This document shows, piece by piece, positions 1 through 4,857 of a stretch of DNA of 22,857 nt. This DNA is from a virus. The position numbers were made by a program, and so were the translations under genes. Each line of letters starts with the position of its first letter. The first letter of the stretch is position 1. The notes under the pieces were generated by a model that had not been told where the DNA came from, made no database searches, and worked only from the letters and a program-made list of their open reading frames with translations. The DNA lies in the IMG/VR virus record IMGVR_UViG_3300008217_000107, positions 1 through 22,857 of that record; one strand, written 5' to 3'.

Positions 1-434
1 CCCCCGTACTTGCCACCGCCTGAACCGCCAGATCCAGCGGCCTGCCCGCCGCCGCCGCCAGCACCACCACCGCCACCCGTGGACGTAGTACCGAATCCAG
101 ACGAGTTGCTACCAGCAGCGCCAGCACCAGAGTTCACTCCAGCGCCTGACCCACCTCCCCCAACCGTCACCGTGTACGTCTGAGCAGTCAGGGTCGCTGT
201 AGCAGTCTGCATACCGCCAGCACCACCACCACCAACCGCGCCCGCACCGCCACCCGCAAGAATGAAGAAGTCGGCGCTTATGGAGCCAGCCGTCACGACG
301 AGTGACCCTGAACCGTTCCACCTAATCCATGTGTAACTGCCGTCAGTTCCCGTTGAAGGGGAACCCGTCGTTGAATACTCGAACCCGCCAGCAGAACCAG
401 CGATAGCCCCCAACAAGGCTTGGGAGAAAACCAT
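1..434 (-). CDS. Glycine-rich tail protein, partial (runs off left edge)
   Basis: The frame opens at an ATG at 434 that overlaps the stop of the upstream gene (TAATG) and stays open to base 1, so the C-terminus is missing. The first 50 or so residues are mixed and include a Tyr-Ser-Tyr-Thr-Trp-Ile stretch. After about residue 60 comes a typical phage glycine-rich domain: an FFILAGGG-type strand, a run of GGGGAGG repeats, a TQTYTVTVGGGG-like strand, then long Gly/Ser/Ala tracts up to the edge. Such domains occur in tail-tip and receptor-binding proteins of many tailed phages, where polyglycine helices or beta sandwiches form the distal fibre. It is the third gene of a leftward tail cluster. 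The tail-fibre role is inferred from the domain and neighbours. Confidence 0.75.
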   Translation of the reverse strand, partial: MVFSQALLGAIAGSAGGFEYSTTGSPSTGTDGSYTWIRWNGSGSLVVTAGSISADFFILAGGGAGAVGGGGAGGMQTATATLTAQTYTVTVGGGGSGAGVNSGAGAAGSNSSGFGTTSTGGGGGAGGGGGQAAGSGGSGGGKYG

Positions 435-1012
435 TACGAATCCAGATTACCGAAGATGTACCACTCGTTCGTTTCATGCTTGATAAGCACACACGACGAA
501 TACTGCGACTTGATCTTGTTCTTGTCGCCATCCGACCGGGTAGTCACACCAGAACCCTCAACAATAACGACCGCACCAGCCCCCAACCGGACAACCACGA
601 TCTGTGTGCCGACCGGAAAAGCAACCGACGAGTTCGGCGGGATCGTCACATTCTCACTAGACCCACTGTTGATCTCAATGACCTTCCCGGCGTCCGTCAA
701 AACCAGCGTGTAATCGGCGGTCTTGCGGTCCAGATCAACGGCCTGCCCGACAGCGACACCCGCCGTGAACGTCCCAGTGACCGTAGGAGAAGTCGTCCAC
801 GAAGTAGTAGACGTACCCGACCCGACAAGCATCGCGTTCGCAGCAGCGTTCGAATCAGTCAAACCCAACTTGGTTTCCAACGCGATAATCGCACCGGAAT
901 GATTCGTATGAACCGTGTCATGCTCATACCCGGTCGCGTCAAGGTCCGTGGTTGAACTGGGAGAAGGCTGCTGAGTGGAAGTATCAAGCGCGCCGGGGAA
1001 TGCAGTAGCCAT
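434..1012 (-). CDS. Putative tail fibre or minor tail protein (192 aa)
   Basis: A 192-residue protein translated in the same leftward cluster as its neighbours; start and stop overlap both adjacent genes by one base or a few. The N-terminus is Ser/Thr/Pro rich and followed by an HDTVHTNHSGAIIALETKLG-type segment, a short helix often seen after the N-terminal attachment region of phage fibre and collar proteins. The middle is rich in Thr, Val and Gly, as in a beta-structured fibre shaft. The C-terminal third has an NVTIPPNSSVAFPVGTQI-like strand pattern that I associate with phage tail appendages. No catalytic motif is visible. It is probably a structural appendage protein; the exact position in the virion is unknown. 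Confidence 0.65.
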   Translation of the reverse strand: MATAFPGALDTSTQQPSPSSTTDLDATGYEHDTVHTNHSGAIIALETKLGLTDSNAAANAMLVGSGTSTTSWTTSPTVTGTFTAGVAVGQAVDLDRKTADYTLVLTDAGKVIEINSGSSENVTIPPNSSVAFPVGTQIVVVRLGAGAVVIVEGSGVTTRSDGDKNKIKSQYSSCVLIKHETNEWYIFGNLDS

Positions 1013-1404
1013 CAGGCAAGCGTAATCGTTATCGCACCGGCAGCAATGGAAATAGTGTCACCGTTCGCCACCGTCTTATTCGAATCAACCGCCGTGTGAA
1101 AAAGCAGATTCCCCGAAGTCTCCGCATCCCAAATACCGATATGCGTCACCGTGCAAGCAGGCAAATTCGTCCAAGTCTCAATATCCGTATTCGCCGTATT
1201 CCCATTCGTCGCATGAGCAGCATTAAACGCAGTCTGCTGACGCGCATAGGTATAAGAACCCGCCGAAACCTCAGCACCCGAACCCGCATCCGTCGGATCA
1301 GCAGTATGCAAAGCAGTCCACACCGCCGTCGGAGCCCAATCAGCCGTGTTACGCAACACGTAATCCAGCACCTTAGTCTCCAGATAGTTAGACATCTCAG
1401 CCAT
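1012..1404 (-). CDS. Tail fibre-associated protein, Gp80-like (130 aa)
   Basis: First gene of the leftward tail cluster. The protein begins MAEMSNYLETKVLDYVLR and continues with a TAVWTALHTADPTDAGSGAEV-type segment and a YARQQTAF motif. This arrangement (short N-terminal helix, then xLHTAxPTDAGxGxEVSxxxYxRQ) recurs in small phage proteins usually annotated as tail fibre or structural proteins. The C-terminal half is beta rich and ends in an Ile/Thr/Ala strand. The ATG at 1404 has a GGAAAGG sequence about 12 nt upstream; an internal ATG at 1395 is a possible alternative start. A candidate promoter lies about 115 nt upstream. The family resemblance is from memory and the structural role is inferred. 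Confidence 0.65.
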   Translation of the reverse strand: MAEMSNYLETKVLDYVLRNTADWAPTAVWTALHTADPTDAGSGAEVSAGSYTYARQQTAFNAAHATNGNTANTDIETWTNLPACTVTHIGIWDAETSGNLLFHTAVDSNKTVANGDTISIAAGAITITLA

Positions 1405-1519
1405 AAGAAAAAGTTACCTTTCCGTAACACAACAAGACTACCAAAACAATACACACATGCTACCATCCACGCAACACCCGCGACGCACTAACACGGGCCA
1501 CATAAAACGATAGTGCCGA

Positions 1520-1548
1520 ACCCTAACTAGGTTACGTTCGCCCGTCAA
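1520..1548 (-). promoter_or_regulatory. Candidate leftward promoter for the tail gene cluster
   Basis: On the minus strand TTGACG (1548-1543) is followed after exactly 17 bases by TAGGGT (1525-1520). This fits a sigma-70/SigA-type promoter with an actinobacterial-style -10. It faces the gene starting at 1404 and would give a leader of about 110 nt. No other convincing promoter was seen in front of this cluster. Confidence 0.45.
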
Positions 1549-1556
1549 AAGGGCAA

Positions 1557-1593
1557 CTGCCCCCTGCACAAAAGCCAAGAGGCGCAGGGGCAG
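1557..1593. other. Stem-loop with 10-bp GC-rich stem
   Basis: CTGCCCCCTGC (1557-1567) pairs with GCAGGGGCAG (1584-1593), leaving one bulged C and a 16-nt loop. It lies just upstream of the leftward -35 box. There is no U-run on either side, so a terminator role is uncertain. It could insulate the promoter or be part of a leader for transcription arriving from the right. Confidence 0.45.
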
Positions 1594-1991
1594 CATCCAA
1601 CACAGTCGAAGATGCAGGTCGAACCGTGCCTACAAACGGACGGAGGGAACCCAAGGGGTGCCTACACCCAAAAACAAGCCCCACCCGGTGTCCACGCACC
1701 CCCAAACACACCAGACACATACTAAGAGAGAGGGGGTAGGGCACATCCACCCCCACAAACACCAACACTTCACCACACACACACAAACCACCGCCTCCTC
1801 ACACACCTGTAGTTTCGTTGCTTGGCTTCCCTTTGGTTTCGGGGGTGTGGGTGGGTGGTACCTTCGGCTTGTCCGCAGGGACAGAGATACCGATGTCCGT
1901 ACAGGCCGTAGAGCATGTGAGCGGGGGACACACAGTCGCCGGATCTTAGCGCCTAGCCCTCCGCGCCGGTCAAGGGACGCAGCCCGTTGGG

Positions 1992-2021
1992 TGATGACAT
2001 CCCAATGAGGGGATGTCATCA
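1992..2021. repeat. Perfect 12-bp inverted repeat
   Basis: TGATGACATCCC (1992-2003) and GGGATGTCATCA (2010-2021) are perfect complements around a 6-nt loop. It directly abuts a second inverted repeat. It could act as a terminator for leftward or rightward readthrough, or as an operator. There is no U-run of the kind seen in classical intrinsic terminators. Confidence 0.6.
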
Positions 2022-2054
2022 TTTCGTAACAAAGGATTGCGCTTTGTTACGAAA
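2022..2054. repeat. Perfect 13-bp inverted repeat, AT-rich
   Basis: TTTCGTAACAAAG (2022-2034) and CTTTGTTACGAAA (2042-2054) are perfect complements around a 7-nt loop. The low GC content and position, 10 bases before a TTGACA box, fit a protein-binding operator better than a terminator. It starts at the base after the preceding inverted repeat ends. Confidence 0.6.
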
Positions 2055-2063
2055 CTGGAACCC

Positions 2064-2092
2064 TTGACAGTCGCTCCGGTAGGCGCTTGATC
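2064..2092 (+). promoter_or_regulatory. Possible rightward promoter
   Basis: A perfect -35 TTGACA (2064-2069) lies just downstream of the twin inverted repeats, with a poor -10 candidate TTGATC (2087-2092) at 17-base spacing. The -10 is weak, so this may need an activator or may be chance. It would serve the gene at 2138. Confidence 0.3.
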
Positions 2093-2137
2093 CGTCTTAG
2101 TGTGTGTCGTTGGGGCACGCAGGATGAAGAGAGAGAG

Positions 2138-2383
2138 ATGATGATGGATGATGATGATGAGGTGAGGAACTACATCCTCTGCCTCTGTAACTCGTGTAAG
2201 CGGACGGCCCGTGACGAGTCTGGAGGGAACTCCGGCCTGCTTTGGGAGTTCCACGGCAACACGATCCGCAGAGTCAGCAGCGCCATCGTTCACGAGCACC
2301 TTGGCCCAGTACGGGACGGCCTCAGCCAAGTTTGGCCTGCCATAGCACCACAGTGGCGTGATTGTGTCCTACAAACCTGGTAG
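2138..2383 (+). CDS. Small unknown protein with CxCxxC motif (81 aa)
   Basis: First gene of the rightward block. The frame is open further upstream, but a purine-rich GAAGAGAGAGAG tract precedes three consecutive ATG codons at 2138, 2141 and 2144, so translation probably starts there. The protein begins with an acidic MMMDDDDE stretch, then has Cys-Leu-Cys-Asn-Ser-Cys, suggesting a small metal site, and a basic/hydrophobic middle. No family was recognised. A minus-strand frame (1970-2329) crosses the same DNA and cannot be strictly excluded. This start and reading are preferred for the ribosome-binding purine tract and the direction of neighbouring genes. Base composition resembles the GC-rich gene that follows. 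Confidence 0.45.
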   Translation: MMMDDDDEVRNYILCLCNSCKRTARDESGGNSGLLWEFHGNTIRRVSSAIVHEHLGPVRDGLSQVWPAIAPQWRDCVLQTW

Positions 2384-2498
2384 CAGGTGTGAGATCTTGG
2401 TGGGGTGGGGGTGAAAGCCCCTGCCCTGCCGGGTAGAAGCAAATATACACTAGAGAAAGAGATGAGACATGAGTGAACACAACCACGAGGAGGACATC

Positions 2499-3230
2499 AT
2501 GGCCTTCTCCGAGACTGACGAGACTCGTCGGTCGATCTGGTACGGGATGTTGAAGAGCATCCTGTCCAGCGCCCACCTTTGGGCGACGATGGGTTCCGGC
2601 TACATGGAGGTTGCGGCCCTTCGCAACGACTCCTACGGGTGCGTGAACATGGCGAAGGACGATCCGAAGTTGTGGATCGAAGCCGAGGCCACCAGCACGG
2701 AGGGTGAGATCCTCCACGCCATGTGTACCACTTGGCAGTTGGTCGGGACAGACGCCTGTCAGCAGTCCAACATCGGAGAGAAGGCAATCGCTAGCCACGA
2801 CGAGAACGTGGAGGCGATTCCCTTCGACGCCATCCAGATCAGGACGGGCGTGCATCCCGACACCGAGAACCGTCAGGGTGAGGAGTGCCTCTACTTCACG
2901 GTCATCGGCAAGGGGCAGAGGGTGAAGTACGCAGAGATCACCCGCTACGACCAGCCCGGTGCACCGAGGGAGTCGGTCGGGGAGGGCGTCCCCACCGAGG
3001 AGCCTCACTTGGAGTACGAAACGGTGGGGTTCGTGGAGTGCCGCCTCTTGGACTTCTGCGGGACGGACGACAGCGAACCGGCCGCACAGGCCATCACCGC
3101 CCTACAGGGAGCGTTGCGACAGTACCGCCTCGTCCACCCACTGAAGCGGGACTTCATGAGCAACGAGGACCGACGGGATGCTCACAAGGCACGCCGGATG
3201 TCCTCTTACTCGAAGCCGGTCAGCGCCTGA
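2499..3230 (+). CDS. Unknown protein, GC-rich accessory gene (243 aa)
   Basis: I do not recognise the family. The start at 2499 is chosen for the strong GAGGAGG sequence 5 bases upstream (protein begins MAFSETDETRRS); an in-frame ATG at 2469 would add 10 residues. The N-terminal 60 residues include a predicted helix with Trp-Tyr-Gly-Met and Trp-Ala-Thr-Met. The centre has scattered cysteines and a Thr-Gly-Val-His-Pro segment. A beta-rich stretch follows near residues 125-185, and the tail is basic and Ser rich. Codons end in G or C far more often than in the rightward genes after 3600, suggesting recent acquisition. It sits alone between a control region and strong hairpins, as expected for an independently expressed accessory (moron-like) gene. 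Confidence 0.75.
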   Translation: MAFSETDETRRSIWYGMLKSILSSAHLWATMGSGYMEVAALRNDSYGCVNMAKDDPKLWIEAEATSTEGEILHAMCTTWQLVGTDACQQSNIGEKAIASHDENVEAIPFDAIQIRTGVHPDTENRQGEECLYFTVIGKGQRVKYAEITRYDQPGAPRESVGEGVPTEEPHLEYETVGFVECRLLDFCGTDDSEPAAQAITALQGALRQYRLVHPLKRDFMSNEDRRDAHKARRMSSYSKPVSA

Positions 3231-3247
3231 CAGATACCGACGCCCTA

Positions 3248-3273
3248 CCTTCCCCCCATCCGTGGGGGGGAGG
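3248..3273 (+). terminator. Strong GC-rich hairpin after the 2499-3230 gene
   Basis: An 11-bp stem, CCTTCCCCCCA with TGGGGGGGAGG including one G-U pair, closes a TCCG loop and begins 17 bases after the stop codon at 3230. There is no U-run, a pattern known for many actinobacterial terminators. It probably ends the transcript of the GC-rich gene. Confidence 0.55.
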
Positions 3274-3346
3274 CGGGGTGCCCGGTAGCAACAGCGACAG
3301 AGAACCCGCCCACCGTCCCCTAACCGCAGCAAAAGAGCCAATCGCA

Positions 3347-3386
3347 GGGCATTTCCTCATCGCAAGCGAACGATGAGGAAATACCC
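3347..3386 (+). terminator. Second long hairpin, probable terminator
   Basis: GGGCATTTCCTCATCG (3347-3362) pairs with CGATGAGGAAATACCC (3371-3386): 15 pairs plus one C-A mismatch, with an 8-nt loop. It is followed by GGC and four Ts, a weak U-run. It would terminate rightward readthrough before the AT-richer gene block. Confidence 0.55.
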
Positions 3387-3408
3387 GGCTTTTCCTGACC
3401 GAGCAAGT

Positions 3409-3450
3409 GATTGATAACCTAAAGTGTTGGATTGATAGCCTAAATAGTTG
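3409..3450. repeat. Two tandem 21-bp direct repeats
   Basis: GATTGATAACCTAAAGTGTTG (copy 1, 3409-3429) is followed without a gap by a second copy at 3430-3450 that differs at three positions. A 21-bp period is two helical turns, so both copies face the same side of the DNA. This suits cooperative binding of a repressor, activator or replication protein. It sits in a gene-free control region. Confidence 0.6.
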
Positions 3451-3568
3451 ATGATATGAAAGAGGGTAGATGAAAATAAAGTTTGGTTACATGAAAGATA
3501 GTTGTTGGCCTGTGCCGTGTATGAATCCGTGGTGGATGTTTCGGATATGTGGGGTGCGGTTGACTTGG

Positions 3569-3598
3569 TTGCGTTGATTGTATCCGAGTAACTATAAG
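3569..3598 (+). promoter_or_regulatory. Candidate promoter for the small-gene block
   Basis: TTGCGT (3569-3574) and TATAAG (3593-3598) are separated by 18 bases; the -10 matches consensus at five of six positions. Transcription would start near 3605, about 23 bases before the ATG at 3628. The -35 is only moderate. Confidence 0.35.
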
Positions 3599-3627
3599 CA
3601 TATGTGGTGGATGTATGGAAAGGATTG

Positions 3628-3822
3628 ATGATGGTGTTGTTTCGTACTAACTATGATGGATATCGGATTGAGATTGTGAATGATCTGGTTGAGGGTGGGT
3701 TTGTTGGGGTGGCGGGTGAGCCGTTGAGTGATGAGTACTCTGTGCAGCGTGTTCGTGTGGTGGGTGAGTCGGTTGCGTGGGTGTTCTTGAATCTGATTGG
3801 TGCTATTGAGCATCGGTTGTAA
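3628..3822 (+). CDS. Unknown small protein (64 aa)
   Basis: A short acidic protein with no recognised family. A GGAAAGGA sequence precedes two adjacent ATGs at 3628 and 3631; spacing favours 3631 slightly. The open frame extends a little upstream to 3604, but that start has no ribosome-binding site. The sequence alternates hydrophobic and charged residues (RIEIVNDLVEGGFVGVAGEP), suggesting a small alpha/beta fold, and ends with a hydrophobic helix. It is the first gene after the candidate promoter at 3569 and precedes the zinc-site protein at 3845 by 22 bases. Confidence 0.6.
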   Translation: MMVLFRTNYDGYRIEIVNDLVEGGFVGVAGEPLSDEYSVQRVRVVGESVAWVFLNLIGAIEHRL

Positions 3823-3844
3823 TGAAAGAGAAAGGGATTAGGAC

Positions 3845-4036
3845 ATGACTGTTTCATACACGATTACTTGGGAGGACAGGCTGAAGGACTACAACAGCCC
3901 CTCGTCGCTTCACAAGTGCCCGCTCTGCGACATCAACTACAGGATCGACCGGGAGGACCCGTTCGAAGAGGACCCGATCGAAGGTGACTATCTGGTCACT
4001 GACAACTGCGAGTGCCACACTGAGCACCAGCAGTAG
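3845..4036 (+). CDS. Small putative zinc-binding protein (63 aa)
   Basis: A 63-residue acidic protein. Cys-Pro-Leu-Cys lies near residue 25 and Cys-Glu-Cys-His near the C-terminus, so four Cys/His ligands can form one zinc site. The spacer between them is Asp/Glu rich. Ribosome-binding sequence: an AAAGGGATTAGGA tract just upstream of the ATG. The codons are more GC-rich than in the genes on either side, similar to the 2499 gene. No family was recognised; phage proteins of this type may bind nucleic acid or host proteins, but nothing specific can be claimed. Confidence 0.6.
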   Translation: MTVSYTITWEDRLKDYNSPSSLHKCPLCDINYRIDREDPFEEDPIEGDYLVTDNCECHTEHQQ

Positions 4037-4039
4037 GAA

Positions 4040-4336
4040 GTGATTGGATCACGAGTTGTTACTTTGTTAGATGTAGTTGATCTTATCTGGAGAAAGAAGA
4101 ATGTCATGGAAAGTGATAACTATCTGGCTGCGCTGAAGTGGTGGCGTAGTATGAGTATGGCTCAACAGTATGAGGTCTGGTATCCGTGGGTTCTTACGGC
4201 AACTGAGAAGCCTGTTGCGATGAAGAATTTGCATCTGTATGAGTTTCATTTGATTGATCTATGGGACAAGGTGATGAGGTATGAAGAAGACGGGTTGCAA
4301 GTTGAGGCAGTTGTTGAAGAGGAATCGAGTTCGTAA
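4040..4336 (+). CDS. Unknown small protein (98 aa, or 76 aa from internal ATG)
   Basis: The frame starts with GTG at 4040 directly behind an AGGA sequence with almost no spacing. An ATG at 4106 (protein MESDNYLAALKWW) is an alternative start that looks more usual for a phage protein but has a distant GGAG. The core is aromatic rich: Leu-Lys-Trp-Trp-Arg, then Val-Trp-Tyr-Pro-Trp and a helix with Leu-Tyr-Glu-Phe-His. The tail is Glu/Ser rich. No family was recognised. It ends just before the structured RNA region at 4345, so the two may be cotranscribed. Confidence 0.6.
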   Translation: MIGSRVVTLLDVVDLIWRKKNVMESDNYLAALKWWRSMSMAQQYEVWYPWVLTATEKPVAMKNLHLYEFHLIDLWDKVMRYEEDGLQVEAVVEEESSS

Positions 4337-4382
4337 GTAAGGTCGTCGCAGCGACTGAAAACAGGCCCTTAGGCTGCGAGCG

Positions 4383-4416
4383 GCACCCCCTATCTACCCC
4401 TCTGGGTAGGGGGTGC
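4383..4416 (+). other. GC-rich stem-loop at the 5' side of the structured RNA
   Basis: GCACCCC (4383-4389) pairs with GGGGTGC (4410-4416), and inside CTACCC (4394-4399) pairs with GGGTAG (4404-4409) across a 4-nt loop, leaving a CTAT bulge. An alternative 10-bp pairing, GCACCCCCTA with TAGGGGGTGC, is also possible. No U-run follows, so it is read as part of the RNA or as a terminator after the 4040 gene. Confidence 0.5.
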
Positions 4417-4433
4417 GTGGGCATCAGGTTCCG

Positions 4434-4470
4434 TGCGTTTGTAGACGCATGGGGTCTGGCTACAACCAGA
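4434..4470 (+). other. Two hairpins with complementary 6-nt loops (possible kissing loops)
   Basis: Hairpin one is TGCGT-[TTGTAG]-ACGCA (4434-4449). Hairpin two is TCTGG-[CTACAA]-CCAGA (4455-4470). The two hexanucleotide loops are exact reverse complements. They could kiss within one molecule or between molecules; loop-loop contacts of this type hold multimeric phage and bacterial RNAs together. Confidence 0.65.
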
Positions 4471-4527
4471 TTGAGGTATAGGTGCGAACTAGATATTCCA
4501 CTTTACGCCTCAAGCCTGTGTAAGTCC

Positions 4528-4573
4528 CCTTTATAGCAATAGAGGTACGCCGTGTTGCCTCTAAAGGACACGG
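4528..4573 (+). other. H-type pseudoknot, 6 bp plus 6 bp
   Basis: CCTTTA (4528-4533) pairs with TAAAGG (4562-4567), and CCGTGT (4550-4555) pairs with ACACGG (4568-4573). The pairings interleave, and the two 3' strands are directly adjacent, allowing coaxial stacking. Pseudoknots of this form are characteristic of tmRNA and other large structured RNAs. Confidence 0.6.
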
Positions 4574-4729
4574 ATAGGGAGTTACTGGTCCCCTTAAGCG
4601 GAAGGGTTACGTCCCCCGCAACCAGTACCCACATCACGGGGGTATAAGTCGTGATGGCCTAATCCTTGGGGCTTACAAGGTGCGGAGTTGCCGGTCCCGT
4701 CTGATGGAAAGCCTTTGGCTAACCGGCAC

Positions 4730-4822
4730 GGGGGTGAATAGGTTTCGACTCATGTGACCACATGATTCGTCATCATCATGTGTAATCCTTGGGTACCGGG
4801 GTTCGATTCCCCGCACCTCCAC
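4730..4822 (+). ncRNA. tmRNA-like tRNA domain without tag reading frame
   Basis: GGGGGTG (4730-4736) pairs with CACCTCC (4814-4820) as a 7-bp acceptor stem with one G-U pair. It is followed by AATAGGTTTCGACT, matching the conserved 5' end of tmRNA, especially the GGTTTCGACT form in actinobacteria. The T arm is perfect: CGGGG (4797-4801), loop TTCGATT, CCCCG (4809-4813). Between them lies only an 8-bp stem, CACATGAT/ATCATGTG, with an 8-nt loop and a TAATCCTTGGGTA linker. A normal tmRNA is about 350-400 nt with pseudoknots and a tag frame inside; here the whole unit is about 92 nt, with no tag. No standard D or anticodon arm fits a tRNA. CCA is not encoded (A then CGCA follows). It may be an RNase P substrate, a decoy, or a tmRNA relic. 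Confidence 0.7.
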
Positions 4823-4857
4823 GCAAGGAAAGCAAGACGCATACATGGGAGGAATGG

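Larger units (their letters stand above)
1405..2137. other. Gene-free divergent control region
   Basis: No convincing gene lies here. Leftward tail genes start at 1404 and rightward genes at about 2138, so this is a divergent regulatory region. From about 1660 to 1805 the plus strand is strongly C/A rich and includes (CA)n tracts. From about 1826 to 1862 it flips to G/T rich, including GGGGGTGTGGGTGGGTGG, a possible G-quadruplex. Open frames of 84 to 130 codons cross the region on both strands, but they are low complexity (His/Thr/Pro or Cys/Val/Trp rich) and look accidental. The region also holds a leftward promoter, a GC-rich hairpin and two abutting perfect inverted repeats, listed separately. 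Confidence 0.5.
3231..3627. other. Intergenic control region with hairpins, tandem repeat and promoter
   Basis: This stretch holds two strong hairpins, a tandem 21-bp repeat and a candidate promoter, each listed separately. Two small frames, 3470-3577 (35 aa) and 3502-3591 (29 aa, TTG start), exist but have poor start signals and are not called as genes. The base composition shifts here from GC-rich to AT-richer, which marks the boundary between the accessory gene and the main rightward block. Confidence 0.5.
4345..4729 (+). ncRNA. Large ornate structured RNA (novel or GOLLD/ROOL-like)
   Basis: This gene-free stretch folds on paper into many nested elements. There is a GTCG/CGAC hairpin at 4345-4355. 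A composite hairpin spans 4383-4416 (GCACCCC with GGGGTGC, plus CTACCC with GGGTAG). Two 5-bp hairpins at 4434-4449 and 4455-4470 have fully complementary 6-nt loops. An H-type pseudoknot spans 4528-4573. A 7-bp stem, TACTGGT with ACCAGTA (4583-4627), encloses another small pseudoknot. Further stems are CATCACG/CGTGATG (4632-4656), CCTTG/CAAGG (4664-4680) and TGCCGGT/ACCGGCA (4689-4728). A tmRNA-like tRNA domain starts at the second base after the last stem. Boundaries are approximate, strand is inferred from the tRNA-like domain, and function is unknown. Large phage RNAs such as GOLLD and ROOL are possible relatives; I cannot confirm this without covariance models. Confidence 0.6.

Noticed and set aside
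1532-2022. Minus-strand frames of 84 and 130 codons and a plus-strand frame 1658-2008
   Set aside because: Low-complexity composition (Cys/Val/Trp/Gly or His/Thr/Pro rich) that follows the C/A and G/T tracts, no good ribosome-binding site, and overlaps hairpins and a promoter.
2322-3008. Minus-strand frame of 228 codons under the 2499 gene
   Set aside because: Shadow of the GC-rich gene on the plus strand, which has a strong ribosome-binding site and normal protein composition.
3470-3591. Small frames 3470-3577 (35 aa) and 3502-3591 (29 aa)
   Set aside because: First has a ribosome-binding site too close to the ATG and odd Trp/Cys composition; second needs a TTG start. Neither is coupled to a neighbour.
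4676-4820. Split tRNA-Tyr reading (CAAGG ... CCTTG anticodon stem with a GTA loop)
   Set aside because: The 5' half would lack an acceptor strand and D arm, and the span between is filled by the tmRNA-like 5' motif, which explains the same bases better.
4730-4822. Attachment site (tmRNA 3' end) of an integrating phage
   Set aside because: Both ends of the tRNA-like domain are present, and no integrase gene is in the window. It cannot be excluded completely but is not needed.
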